17,703 nucleotides of DNA from an uncultured Oscillospiraceae bacterium (GCA_900552985.1 USBP01000008.1:1-17703), one strand, 5' to 3'. Counted from the first letter of the stretch, positions 1 to 7,598 are shown. Translations and numbers: made by a program. The notes: generated by a model not told the origin, from the letters alone.

Positions 1-841
1 CCGCCAGGGAGCCGACCTCCCGGGTCTTTTCCTGATCGATCGCCGCGTCGATTTCATCCTCTGCGGAGATCAGGGTTGGGAGCGGCTCAAGGTCGGCAGT
101 GGCGCTCAGGCCGCTTTTTTTTCGGATCAGGCCCGGCTTATCGATTAATTGCGCCTGGCCCTGCTGCGGCTCAATGCGAATTTTTGTGGTAGGCTCCCGG
201 AAAAAACGGTCTCGGTATTTATCACCGCCCAAAAGGGGCTCTCCCTTGGCCGGCATTGACCAGTTTTCACGCGCCGCCCCCAAGAGATCGCCAGCGCCGG
301 CCTTGGGATCAAAAGCCCCCTGCATGCCAGTGACTGGCGTTAACGTGCGCTCCAGCTGGGCAAAGCGCTCCTCGTCGGAGCCTGTTCCCTCTGGAGCTGC
401 GAGGGGCTCCGGCTGCGGGGCCGGCAGCTCCGGACTTTCAGCCGGGGGCGCTATGCTCTCCGAAGAAGGTCTTTCAGCCGGTACAGACGACTCATCCGTC
501 TCTTCAAAAGGGGGAAGGGGGGGCTCGATGGGCGCGGGAGCGCTCCGCTGACCGGGCTGAGTATCGCTGACGGCGCTCTGTTCCGGGGCGGGCTTAGGCG
601 GCGCGCTTTCCGGTTCAGTGGGCTTCGGGTTTTCCTCTGGCTCAGGGAGGCTGAGCCCTGCTGCATCTCGGTGGCTTTTGCTGCCGGAGGAAAGCAGCGT
701 TTCAATTTCCTCCATCGACCAGAGATGAGAGGGCTGCTCCGCCGCCGTCTCAGCAGAAAAGCTGCCTGCCGCAGCTTCCTTCAAAATATCGTCAAGAGAA
801 AAGGCAGAGGTTTTATCCATATCATCAAAGCGATCTTTCAT
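1..841 (-). CDS. Unrecognised acidic, proline-rich protein, N-terminal 280 residues (runs off the window)
   Basis: An open reading frame of 280 codons without a stop runs from an ATG at 841 to the left edge, so the C-terminus lies outside the window. A good Shine-Dalgarno (GGGGTGA) lies four bases before the ATG. The first 60 residues are acidic and carry two short helix-like motifs, FSLDDILKEA (residues 14-23) and WSMEEIETLLSS (41-52). Residues 65-150 are a low-complexity stretch rich in Pro, Glu, Ser and Ala, probably disordered. Residues 155-280 become more ordered and basic (for example DKYRDRFFREPTTKIRIEP). There is no signal peptide or membrane segment in the visible part, so a cytoplasmic N-terminus is inferred. 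It lies 165 bases downstream of rlmB on the same strand, without an obvious terminator between them, so co-transcription is possible. I do not recognise the family and assign no function. The opposite-strand frame through the proline-rich part (99-551) is a shadow. Confidence 0.7.
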   Translation of the reverse strand, partial: MKDRFDDMDKTSAFSLDDILKEAAAGSFSAETAAEQPSHLWSMEEIETLLSSGSKSHRDAAGLSLPEPEENPKPTEPESAPPKPAPEQSAVSDTQPGQRSAPAPIEPPLPPFEETDESSVPAERPSSESIAPPAESPELPAPQPEPLAAPEGTGSDEERFAQLERTLTPVTGMQGAFDPKAGAGDLLGAARENWSMPAKGEPLLGGDKYRDRFFREPTTKIRIEPQQGQAQLIDKPGLIRKKSGLSATADLEPLPTLISAEDEIDAAIDQEKTREVGSLA

Positions 842-1006
842 TTTGTCACCCCAAATAAACAGCGTAACGTTGTTTTGGCGGATAGACGAAGCAGCAAGGA
901 GGGCGTTCCCCCTGGCCTGGTTTATGGCCCGAAAGGAATCGAAAGGATATGCGCTTTTGCGCGCAACAGTCTCAAACACACGGAGGTATTTTCAAAACTC
1001 GATGCC

Positions 1007-1783
1007 TTACTTGGGCTGAATCGTGGGGAGCCCCGCCCGCTGCCGTGCGATTTCATACATCAGAATACCTGCGGCGACAGAGGCATTGAGGGAGTTGATC
1101 TTTCCCCTCATGGGGAGTGAAACGGTAAAATCACAGCGTTCTCTTACCAGGCGGCTAAGCCCACGGCCCTCAGAGCCGATCACCAGTGCGCAAGGCCCAG
1201 CATAATCGGTTTCGCAATACGCGGCGCCGGTCATGTCGGCCCCGTAGATCCACAGCCCGGCCTGTTTGAGCTCGGCCAGCACTGCGGCAAGATTGCTGAC
1301 CCGGGCGACCGGCAGGGATTCCAGCGCGCCTGCCGACGCTTTGGCGACGGAAAAGCTCAGCGAGGCGGCGCGGCGTTTTGGAATAATCACGCCGTGCGCG
1401 CCGGCAGCCTCCGCCGTGCGGATGATTGCGCCAAGATTGTGAGGATCCTCCACCTCATCGCAAACGATCAGGAAGGGGGGCTCCCGCCGCTCCTGTGCAC
1501 GGGCGAGCAGATCCTCTACAGAAGCATATGTATGTGCGGCGGCATAGGCCGCAACGCCCTGGTGATTCGCATGGCCGCAGAGAAGCTCCAGCTTTTTGGC
1601 ATCCACTTCCTTTACCACAATCCCTTTGTCGCGGCATATCGCTACGAGTTGGCGGATGGAACCGCTGCGCTCCCCCCGTACAACGAGAAGGGAGTCGATT
1701 TCACGCCCGGCGCGCAATGCCTCCATTACGGGATTACGCCCAATAATCAGCCCCTCTGGCACCGTGCTTTTTTGCCGCTCCAT
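1007..1783 (-). CDS. rlmB: 23S rRNA (guanosine-2'-O)-methyltransferase RlmB, SpoU/TrmH family
   Basis: The 258-residue product matches the usual length of RlmB/TrmH-family SPOUT methyltransferases, which use S-adenosylmethionine to 2'-O-methylate a guanosine of 23S rRNA. An N-terminal substrate-binding domain (about residues 10-85, starting GLIIGRNPVMEAL and ending HQGVAAY) precedes the knotted catalytic domain. All three SpoU motifs are visible: DPHNLGAIIRTAEAAG (113-128, with Asn116 and Arg122), VIGSEGRGL (201-209, with Glu205) and SLNASVAAGILMYE (231-244). The ATG at 1783 follows a GGGGAGAAGG ribosome site at normal spacing. The gene reads away from the divergent zinc-ribbon gene and has an extended -10 promoter. 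Assignment to the family is firm; RlmB rather than the closely related YacO/TrmH subgroups, and the exact target G2251, are inferred from family membership. Confidence 0.93.
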   Translation of the reverse strand: MERQKSTVPEGLIIGRNPVMEALRAGREIDSLLVVRGERSGSIRQLVAICRDKGIVVKEVDAKKLELLCGHANHQGVAAYAAAHTYASVEDLLARAQERREPPFLIVCDEVEDPHNLGAIIRTAEAAGAHGVIIPKRRAASLSFSVAKASAGALESLPVARVSNLAAVLAELKQAGLWIYGADMTGAAYCETDYAGPCALVIGSEGRGLSRLVRERCDFTVSLPMRGKINSLNASVAAGILMYEIARQRAGLPTIQPK

Positions 1784-1829
1784 GGCCTTCTCCCCGCTTT
1801 ATCTTGTGGTTTCTGACTTTCAGGAAGCT

Positions 1830-1858
1830 ATTATACCACATTTTGCTGTGTTTTGACA
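1830..1858 (-). promoter_or_regulatory. Extended -10 promoter of rlmB
   Basis: On the minus strand a perfect TATAAT (1830-1835) is preceded by TGG (1836-1838), forming an extended -10 element. The hexamer 17 bases further upstream (1853-1858) reads TGTCAA and is a poor -35 match, which extended -10 promoters tolerate. The -10 is 46 bases from the rlmB ATG, leaving a short untranslated leader of about 40 nt. Confidence 0.7.
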
Positions 1859-1862
1859 GCAA
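1843..1862. repeat. 20-bp inverted repeat over the rlmB -35 region (operator candidate)
   Basis: TTGCTGT (1843-1849) and ACAGCAA (1856-1862) are perfect 7-bp inverted arms around a 6-base spacer. The element sits just upstream of the rlmB -10 and covers the -35 position, where a dimeric repressor could act. No known operator was matched; it could also be chance. Confidence 0.4.
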
Positions 1863-2063
1863 TTTTCTACCTTTGCCCACAGAAAAGAGACAAGAAATAT
1901 TTTCCAACGGTTTTACATACAAAAAGAGGACAGATTCTATTTGAAAACGGGTAGGTTCCCCTCTTGCAATCAACACAAAGATATGATAAACTCAGATAAA
2001 AATAAGAGAATTTTCTTTTGGTTTATAGTGGGTTTGTAACAGAATAATAGAGGGGGAGTCAGA

Positions 2064-2843
2064 ATGGCAGTGTGCCCGAAATGCGGAGCAAAGATCAAGA
2101 AAACGGATTGGCGCCCGAACTGCTGGAATTGCGGCGTGAACATCATGTATTACGGGATGGAGGAACGGCTGGAGGCAGATGCGGAGAGGGCGGCGAAGGA
2201 ATTTGATAAGTTTTATCACATGACGGCGGGGATCAAGACGTCGTTTATCGGGTCGCCGTTGGCATATGTGAGATGGATATTGGCGATCGTGTGCATCGGG
2301 TCGCTGTGCCTGCCGCTGGCGACGGTGAGTATAACGCTGCCGTACCACACGGTGGAAGGGGCGTGGTATGGTCTGGTGCAGACGGTGATGTACGTAATGG
2401 ATATGGATTTTGGAGGGGTAATGGCAGCTTTCGGGTCGCCGGTGATCGGAGGGACGCTGCTGAAGCTGTTTTTATCGGTGGTCTTTCTGGCGGTAGCGGC
2501 GGTGATGGCAGTGCTGAACCTGGTGCTGATCCTGCGTGCGTACACAAAGAGCGGAGGGATTCTGCTGGCGGTGCGCTGGGGGATTGGAGTTGCGTCGCTG
2601 ATTGCGGCGGCGGTGCTGTTCCAGGCTGCGATGGCGCCGGAGGGGCTGGTGGGGATTCTGAGCGGAGGGCTGTCGTTTGGGTCATACCTTGCGATTGCGC
2701 TGTATGCGGCGGCGTTCATCCTGCAAATTGTGATCCAGGCGAAGGGAGGTATTCCAATGCTGCCCACAAAGCCGGAGCGCGATGCGGCAGAGGCGGCGAA
2801 GCAGCAGGAGCAGCAGAAAGAGGAGGCCGCCGCGAAGGCGTAA
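2064..2843 (+). CDS. Zinc-ribbon protein with about four membrane segments, function unknown
   Basis: The 259-residue product begins with a zinc ribbon, Cys4-x2-Cys7 and Cys20-x2-Cys23, of the type found in many Bacillota membrane proteins. After an acidic linker (31-55) come four predicted membrane segments at about 68-90, 130-158, 166-188 and 204-226. The C-terminus (235-259) is a charged Ala/Glu/Gln/Lys tail, probably helical and cytoplasmic. The ATG follows a strong GGGGGAG ribosome site seven bases upstream. Codon choice is unusually rich in G-ending codons (GCG, GTG, CTG, GGG) compared with the neighbouring genes. It stands alone between divergent rlmB and the acetyltransferase, so context gives no clue. 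It is presumably an integral membrane protein with a cytoplasmic zinc-binding N-terminus; no enzymatic motif was seen. Confidence 0.85.
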   Translation: MAVCPKCGAKIKKTDWRPNCWNCGVNIMYYGMEERLEADAERAAKEFDKFYHMTAGIKTSFIGSPLAYVRWILAIVCIGSLCLPLATVSITLPYHTVEGAWYGLVQTVMYVMDMDFGGVMAAFGSPVIGGTLLKLFLSVVFLAVAAVMAVLNLVLILRAYTKSGGILLAVRWGIGVASLIAAAVLFQAAMAPEGLVGILSGGLSFGSYLAIALYAAAFILQIVIQAKGGIPMLPTKPERDAAEAAKQQEQQKEEAAAKA

Positions 2844-2853
2844 ACGGTCTTTT

Positions 2854-2918
2854 AAAAAGGATCTGAAATCAAAAAACGGGCGCTGTTCATTGAGCACGTC
2901 AGATCAGGAAGCCTTTTT
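2854..2918 (+). terminator. Possible nested-stem terminator after the zinc-ribbon gene
   Basis: AAAAAGGATCTGA (2854-2866) can pair in two blocks with TCAGAT (2899-2904) and CCTTTTT (2912-2918), leaving a 7-base bulge and a 32-base loop. The outer arm ends in a T run, as in intrinsic terminators, but the bulge and long loop make it weak. Confidence 0.35.
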
Positions 2919-2992
2919 GTAAAGAATACGACATGATGTAATATTAGCGGCAACATATTTCTGTTTAAAAATTACCCAGACAGTCTCCCTGC

Positions 2993-3022
2993 TTGCAAAA
3001 AAAGCAAGACATGTAATATAAT
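2993..3022 (+). promoter_or_regulatory. Promoter of the GNAT gene
   Basis: TTGCAA (2993-2998) and a perfect TATAAT (3017-3022) are separated by 18 bases and lie 20 bases before the ATG at 3043. A small hairpin, CTTGC (2992-2996) with GCAAG (3004-3008) around seven A bases, overlaps the -35 and spacer. The transcript leader would be only about 13 nt. Confidence 0.65.
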
Positions 3023-3042
3023 CGTTTAAAAATAGGAGTATT

Positions 3043-3561
3043 ATGAAACTAATAACGGAACGACTTATTATTCGTGAACTTTGTAAAGCTGATTACCCGG
3101 AATTTGAACGAACGCTGAACGATGTTCAAAAGACTTGCTTTGGGAGCGGAAAAGGATTTTTAAATTGGTTGATTTCACAATATTCCGCCATGGATATTAT
3201 AAATGGGGTGATCTCTTTTGGTATTTTTGAAAAGGCAACTGGAAAACTGCTGGGTACGATAGGCGCGGGAAAACATGACGATCTGCATGAACCGGAAATA
3301 TTTTATTATTTATTATCAGAGTATCGTGGGCAAGGGTTTGCCTCAGAGGCAGCGAAAGAAGTAACCGAATGGGCATTGAGAAATCATAATATTCCCTATT
3401 TAATTGGTACAGTTGCTGTAGACAATGTCAAATCCCAACATGTTTTAGAACGGTGCGGCTATCAATTTGTCGCTATACGCTCACTTTTGGTACATGCCAC
3501 AAATGAGCGGTTTGATTTTAAGTATTACAGGTATTATAACGCGAAATATCAACATAAATAA
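3043..3561 (+). CDS. GNAT N-acetyltransferase, RimJ/RimL-like
   Basis: This 172-residue protein has the layout of RimJ/RimL-type GNAT enzymes, which transfer acetyl from acetyl-CoA to an amine (ribosomal protein N-terminus, antibiotic or small metabolite). It starts with the typical TERLIIRELCKADYPEF strand-helix (5-21). The acetyl-CoA pyrophosphate loop is YRGQGFASEAAKEV (94-107, pattern R-x-x-G-x-A), and the later DNVKSQHVLERCGY (127-140) is the usual motif B segment. The ATG follows GGAG. The gene and its flanks are visibly richer in A and T than both neighbours, and it has its own promoter and a strong terminator, so recent acquisition is plausible. The substrate cannot be told from sequence. 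Confidence 0.88.
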   Translation: MKLITERLIIRELCKADYPEFERTLNDVQKTCFGSGKGFLNWLISQYSAMDIINGVISFGIFEKATGKLLGTIGAGKHDDLHEPEIFYYLLSEYRGQGFASEAAKEVTEWALRNHNIPYLIGTVAVDNVKSQHVLERCGYQFVAIRSLLVHATNERFDFKYYRYYNAKYQHK

Positions 3562-3607
3562 AACAAAGCCCGCAGAAACTACGAAGTTTTCTGCGGGCTT
3601 TGTTTTA
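3562..3607. terminator. Strong terminator after the GNAT gene, likely bidirectional
   Basis: AACAAAGCCCGCAGAAA (3562-3578) and TTTCTGCGGGCTTTGTT (3588-3604) form a perfect 17-bp stem with a 9-base loop, beginning directly after the GNAT stop codon. A T-rich tract follows on the plus strand (TTGTTTTA) and also on the minus strand (TTTGTTTTATTT), so it could stop transcription from both sides. Confidence 0.88.
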
Positions 3608-3675
3608 CTTCCTTCTATAGTTGTTGCTTTTGAGAAGCATCTGTTTGATACAATTGATTTTCCCAAAAGAAGCAA

Positions 3676-3705
3676 CGAGGGCTTTCCCAGACGGAAAAGC
3701 CCTCG
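3676..3705 (-). terminator. Terminator of the htrA transcript
   Basis: CGAGGGCTTT (3676-3685) and AAAGCCCTCG (3696-3705) form a 10-bp stem, 24 bases beyond the htrA stop. Read on the minus strand the stem is followed by TTGCTTCTTTT, an acceptable U tract. With the adjacent hairpin at 3562-3604 it insulates the convergent GNAT and htrA genes. Confidence 0.75.
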
Positions 3706-3728
3706 CCTGTATCATGGGTTTGGATTGT

Positions 3729-5207
3729 TTAAAACCCAAATGGATTAAAGTAGGCGTTTGTAGTTGTGTTTTCTGACGATCCGTCGGAGATGCCTCTGTC
3801 TTCTACAAGCGTCGCCTTCACATCGAATTCCTGCGTGTCATAATTGTTGTCAATCCGGCACAGCGTCAAGGTGATCGTATCCCCAACCTTACTTTCTTCA
3901 ATCAACTCCGGCAGCATGTTGGAGTCGGTGAGATCTTTCCCGTTTACGCCAATAATCATATCGCCCGGCTGAGCGTCTGTATTGGCGAGGGCACTGTCAG
4001 AGCTGATGCTCTTGATGACCAGCGTTCCGGCGGGGAGATCCTTCAGCTGCACTACCATCCGGTAGCCGGACTGCTGGTTCGCTTCATAATAGGTGACGCC
4101 AAGCTTGGGCCTGCCGGAGACATAACCGTTTGCGATAAGCTCGTCAACAATTTCTTTTGCAGAATTAATTGGAATGGCAAAGCCGATGCCCTCATATCCT
4201 TCTGCGATCTTGGAGGAGTTGATGCCAATTACCTGGCCGTACATATTGACGAGCGCGCCGCCGGAATTGCCGGGGTTGATCGCCGCATCGTGCTGGATGC
4301 ATTTCATCTGATAACCGATCTCACTGCTGATTGGGCGGTCAATGGCGGAAACGTAGCCGCCAGTCAGCGTCCCAAAAAATTCTGTGCCAAGCGGGTTACC
4401 AATCGCAAAAACCTGTTGGCCGACCGCCAGCTTGGAGGAATCGCCGAATGTGGCGGCCTGCAGGCCGGAGGCTTTGATGCGCAGCACGCCGACATCGGAG
4501 CGCTCATCATACCCGACGATATCTGCGTCGTAGGTGGTGCCGTCCTCCAGTTGGACGGTGGCTTCTATATTATTTCCGCTGATGACATGCGCGCAGGTGA
4601 TGATATAGGTATATTCCCCGGTATCATCCTGACCCATCACGATGCCGGTGCCTTCGCCGGATTCCGTCTGGCTGTTTTGCCCAATCAGGTTTTGCGTCCG
4701 CTCCGAGACGATCACGCCTACGATGGATGGCTTCACCTTGGCGGCTACCTCTTCGGCAGAAAGCACGCCGCCTTCCCCTGTAGTGGATTGGCTGTTTGGC
4801 GTAGCCTCAATATTAAGGGTCGGGCCATTTTCGTTGGCGGCGTTATTTTCGCCGTCGCCATCTTCCCGTGTCAGGCCGATGGCAATCCCGATGCCGGCCG
4901 CGACCAGTGCAATGCAAAGGATTATAATGAGAAGGATCAGGCCGGTTTTTTTCTTCTTGCTCCCCTTCCCGCCGTTGTTGCCGTCGGCGGGGGGCTGATT
5001 GTATTGATAAGGGGATTGATAAGGGCTTTGCTGATACCCGTCGGAACGATATGGGCCTTGATAAGAGCCGCCGTATTGCGGGCCGGTTGATTGCGAGCCG
5101 CCCTCCACATGGACGTCATTGTCTCCCGGTTCATGGTTGAAGCCTTGCCCAAAGGCGTTGTTTTCCTCCCCGTTGGCCGGGGTAGCGTTTTTATCCCATT
5201 CATTCAT
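3729..5207 (-). CDS. htrA: Membrane-anchored HtrA/DegP-type serine protease
   Basis: This 492-residue protein has the Gram-positive HtrA plan. A disordered Gly/Tyr/Gln/Pro-rich cytoplasmic N-terminus (1-80, with a short SPYQ repeat at 61-68) leads to a lysine stop (KKKK, 84-87). One membrane anchor follows (about 88-112), then a Ser/Thr/Asn linker, a trypsin-like domain (about 150-350) and one PDZ domain (about 365-466). The catalytic triad is complete: His207 in ITCAHVISG, Asp238 in ERSDVGVLRI and Ser315 in NPGNSGGALV. The active domain would face outside the membrane, where HtrA proteins degrade misfolded exported proteins. A strong AAGGAGG lies nine bases before the ATG. It follows the histidine kinase gene after 121 bases on the same strand, so stress control by that two-component system is a reasonable inference, as known for CssRS and WalRK systems. 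The gene ends in a hairpin at 3676-3705. Confidence 0.93.
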   Translation of the reverse strand: MNEWDKNATPANGEENNAFGQGFNHEPGDNDVHVEGGSQSTGPQYGGSYQGPYRSDGYQQSPYQSPYQYNQPPADGNNGGKGSKKKKTGLILLIIILCIALVAAGIGIAIGLTREDGDGENNAANENGPTLNIEATPNSQSTTGEGGVLSAEEVAAKVKPSIVGVIVSERTQNLIGQNSQTESGEGTGIVMGQDDTGEYTYIITCAHVISGNNIEATVQLEDGTTYDADIVGYDERSDVGVLRIKASGLQAATFGDSSKLAVGQQVFAIGNPLGTEFFGTLTGGYVSAIDRPISSEIGYQMKCIQHDAAINPGNSGGALVNMYGQVIGINSSKIAEGYEGIGFAIPINSAKEIVDELIANGYVSGRPKLGVTYYEANQQSGYRMVVQLKDLPAGTLVIKSISSDSALANTDAQPGDMIIGVNGKDLTDSNMLPELIEESKVGDTITLTLCRIDNNYDTQEFDVKATLVEDRGISDGSSENTTTNAYFNPFGF

Positions 5208-5328
5208 GGTGAAATGCCTCCTTGTTTGGTGCTGCTTTAAGCATAAAGGGTTCCTGTCGCTATTGTGTCACGGCCATGTGAACAGTCTTTAAACATTGTG
5301 AGAAAAAATGATAACCACAGAGGTTTTT

Positions 5329-6828
5329 CTAAAATAATTTTCCGTATTGCAGCGGAATCCAGAAGACAAATTCTGTGTATTTGCCCTCCTCGCTCTTTGC
5401 TGTAATCTGGCCGCCATGCATTTCGATAATGCTCCTCACAATGTAAAGGCCGAGCCCTGCGCCTTTCACATCAAAGCTTCGGGATTTATCCACCTTATAA
5501 AAGCGCTCAAAAATTTTGCCGATTTCCTCTGATGAAATTCCAGCGCCTGTATTCCGGATGCGGACGATGACCTTCTCCGAATCAGAAAGGATGGATGCAG
5601 CGATCTGGCCGCCCTCCTGTGTGAATTTTACGGCATTGTCAATCAAATTATACAGCACCTGGTGGATCATATCCGGATCGGCTTCCACAGTTACGCTCTG
5701 CATGTCTTCCAGGCCGGCAATTTCAATCTTTTTGCGTTCGATGCTCTGCTCAAACAGCAGGAAAACCTGAAACAGCTGCGCGGAGATATCGAATTTGCTC
5801 GGTTGCAGCTTCAACTCGCCAGCCTCAATTTTGGACATGTTGAGCATTGTCATCACCAGGCGCGCCAAGCGCTTGACCTCAGCAGAGACAATCTCCAGAT
5901 AATGCTTCTGCTGCTCCTTGGGGATGGTGCCGTCAAGAATGCCGTCAATGAAGCCGCCGATGGTCGTCATGGGGGTTTTCAGTTCATGCGACACATTCGC
6001 TACAAAGCTGCGCCGGGAGGATTCCAAAACGGCGAGCGCTTTTGCCATGGAGTTAAACGCAGTGGCAAGCTCCGCCAGCTCCCCGCTACCGTGCGATTGA
6101 ACGCGGTAGGAAAAATCACCGTGTGCATAGCGCTTTGTAGCTGCGCTCATTTCCCGAAGCGGGCGGATCAGATTATAAGTGAGCACATAGACCGCCACAA
6201 AAGCAAGTAATAACGCCATCAGCGCGGAAAACAGGAACATCTTGAAGACGTTCCACAAATAGGGCCCCAGGCCGGAAGAGGAGGGCTTGGTGGCAAACAC
6301 CAGCGCCACGGCTTCGCCGTTGACCCGAACCGGCTCGCCAATGATAAAATGGGAATCCCGGTACACGCCGTCAATTTTGCCGACGCGGATATACTCATCC
6401 TCAAGGGCCTGCTGGATAATATCGGCGGGGAAATGCATCCCATCATGAATCTGGCATGCGCTTGCGTTAAACACCTGCATTTCAGGTGCAAAGAGATCCT
6501 TGCACAGGATGACAGAGCCATCCAGATTGCAGATGAAAACATCCGCCTCGATTGAGGAGGAGACGAGCGACAGTGTATTGCAGAGAATGGTAACGGTGCC
6601 CTCTCCATCTACGTCCAGACGGCCGGAACCGAGCAAATCGGCCGTTGTGGAGGCTACCTGGACGGCGTTTTCCTTGAGCAGGTTTGTCTTTTCGGTGCGC
6701 CAGTAGTTGGAGACAAAGAGCAATAACGAGCACCCCAGTACAGCAAAACAAATGAAGATCACCATGGTAATCACCCAATAATATTTTGCAAACAGGTTCA
6801 GGTGCCGTATGGGAATTCGTTTTTTCAA
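5329..6828 (-). CDS. Sensor histidine kinase (two membrane segments, HAMP, HisKA, HATPase)
   Basis: The 499-residue protein has two membrane segments (about 17-41 and 190-217) flanking an extracytoplasmic sensor of about 150 residues. A HAMP linker (about 215-268) follows, then the dimerisation/phosphoacceptor helix with His281 in FVANVSHELKTPMTTIGGF, and the ATPase domain with the N box (YNLIDNAVKF, Asn398), a G1-like box and the G2 box (GAGLGLYIV, 457-465). The G1 box reads NTGAG (426-430), with Asn where DxGxG kinases have Asp. The start is a TTG at 6828 with GAGG nine bases upstream; the next in-frame Met (22) is inside the first membrane helix, so TTG is preferred. The gene lies 52 bases after its response regulator and presumably phosphorylates it. 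Domain layout resembles WalK/PhoR-type kinases; the signal sensed is unknown. Confidence 0.93.
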   Translation of the reverse strand: MKKRIPIRHLNLFAKYYWVITMVIFICFAVLGCSLLLFVSNYWRTEKTNLLKENAVQVASTTADLLGSGRLDVDGEGTVTILCNTLSLVSSSIEADVFICNLDGSVILCKDLFAPEMQVFNASACQIHDGMHFPADIIQQALEDEYIRVGKIDGVYRDSHFIIGEPVRVNGEAVALVFATKPSSSGLGPYLWNVFKMFLFSALMALLLAFVAVYVLTYNLIRPLREMSAATKRYAHGDFSYRVQSHGSGELAELATAFNSMAKALAVLESSRRSFVANVSHELKTPMTTIGGFIDGILDGTIPKEQQKHYLEIVSAEVKRLARLVMTMLNMSKIEAGELKLQPSKFDISAQLFQVFLLFEQSIERKKIEIAGLEDMQSVTVEADPDMIHQVLYNLIDNAVKFTQEGGQIAASILSDSEKVIVRIRNTGAGISSEEIGKIFERFYKVDKSRSFDVKGAGLGLYIVRSIIEMHGGQITAKSEEGKYTEFVFWIPLQYGKLF

Positions 6829-6880
6829 ATGCTTCAGCCTCGCTTTCCTGACCCTTCAATCCGGCGTTGTGCAAGGCGGA

Positions 6881-7570
6881 TCAATCTTTGGTTTCAAATT
6901 TATAGCCTACGCCCCAAACGGTTTTCAGCGCCCATTTGTCGCTGACGCCCTCCAGCTTTTCGCGCAGCCGCTTTACGTGCACGTCAACCGTGCGGGAGTC
7001 ACCGTAATAATCAAAGCCCCATACCTCGTCCAACAGCTGGTCACGGGTGAAAACGCGATTCGGGTTGCTGGCCAGATGATAGATCAGCTCAAGCTCTTTT
7101 GGAGGGGTATCAATTTGCTTGCCGTTCACACGAAGCTCATAGTTGGTGAGGTTGATGACCAGCTTATCATAACGGACCTCCTTAATCTGCTCAGAGTTGC
7201 TGTTGGCCGTGCGGCGCAGCACAGCCTTGACGCGCGCAACAACCTCTTTGGCCTCAAAGGGCTTCACCACATAATCATCTGCGCCCAGCTCCAGGCCGAG
7301 CACCTTATCAAAAGTTTCCCCTTTGGCGGTGAGCATGATAATGGGCTTGTCCGAAAAGCGGCGGATTTCCCGGCAGACCTGCCAGCCATCCAGCTTCGGC
7401 AGCATGATATCCAGCAGAACAAGATCAGGCTGTATGGATTGAAAGGTTTCTACAGCTGCCATACCGTCGTTTACGATCTCTACCGTAAAGCCCTCCTTCT
7501 CCAGATAAAGGCGCAGCAGCTCACAGATATTAGGGTCGTCGTCTACGACCAGAATTTTTTCCAGGCTCAT
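6881..7570 (-). CDS. OmpR/PhoB-family response regulator
   Basis: The 229-residue regulator has a receiver domain (about 4-120) with the acidic pocket Asp10-Asp11-Asp12, phosphoacceptor Asp54 (LVLLDIMLP), Thr81 and Lys103 (VVKPFEAKEV). A winged-helix DNA-binding domain follows (about 130-227, with DSRTVDVHVKRLREKLE in the recognition region). I start it at the ATG at 7570, where AGGAGGAGG lies 8-10 bases upstream; the frame stays open upstream to 7669, but that part lies in the structured leader and does not look like protein. It is transcribed first in the regulator-kinase-htrA group and is inferred to be the transcription factor of the pair, possibly controlling its own operon and htrA. Family assignment is very safe; orthology to WalR/YycF is only suggested by gene order. 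Confidence 0.95.
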   Translation of the reverse strand: MSLEKILVVDDDPNICELLRLYLEKEGFTVEIVNDGMAAVETFQSIQPDLVLLDIMLPKLDGWQVCREIRRFSDKPIIMLTAKGETFDKVLGLELGADDYVVKPFEAKEVVARVKAVLRRTANSNSEQIKEVRYDKLVINLTNYELRVNGKQIDTPPKELELIYHLASNPNRVFTRDQLLDEVWGFDYYGDSRTVDVHVKRLREKLEGVSDKWALKTVWGVGYKFETKD

Positions 7571-7598
7571 TTGCCGATCCTCCTCCTTTGCCACGAAA

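Noticed and set aside
99..551. A 150-codon plus-strand frame
   Set aside because: It is antisense to the well-supported minus-strand frame 1-841, has no ribosome site and reads like a shadow rich in Ser, Arg, Gly and Pro.
842..1006. Terminator or promoter between rlmB and the edge protein
   Set aside because: Only a small GCGC/GCGC stem and a weak TTGAGA hexamer are present; no usable -10 or U tract.
1964..2029. Possible promoters for the zinc-ribbon gene (TTGCAA with GATAAA at 15 bases; TATAGT at 2024-2029)
   Set aside because: Spacing is short or the -35 partner is missing, so neither is convincing.
3623..3676. Imperfect inverted repeat GTTGCTT/AAGCAAC between the GNAT and htrA terminators
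   Set aside because: Only 7 bp with a 40-base loop in AT-rich DNA; probably chance.
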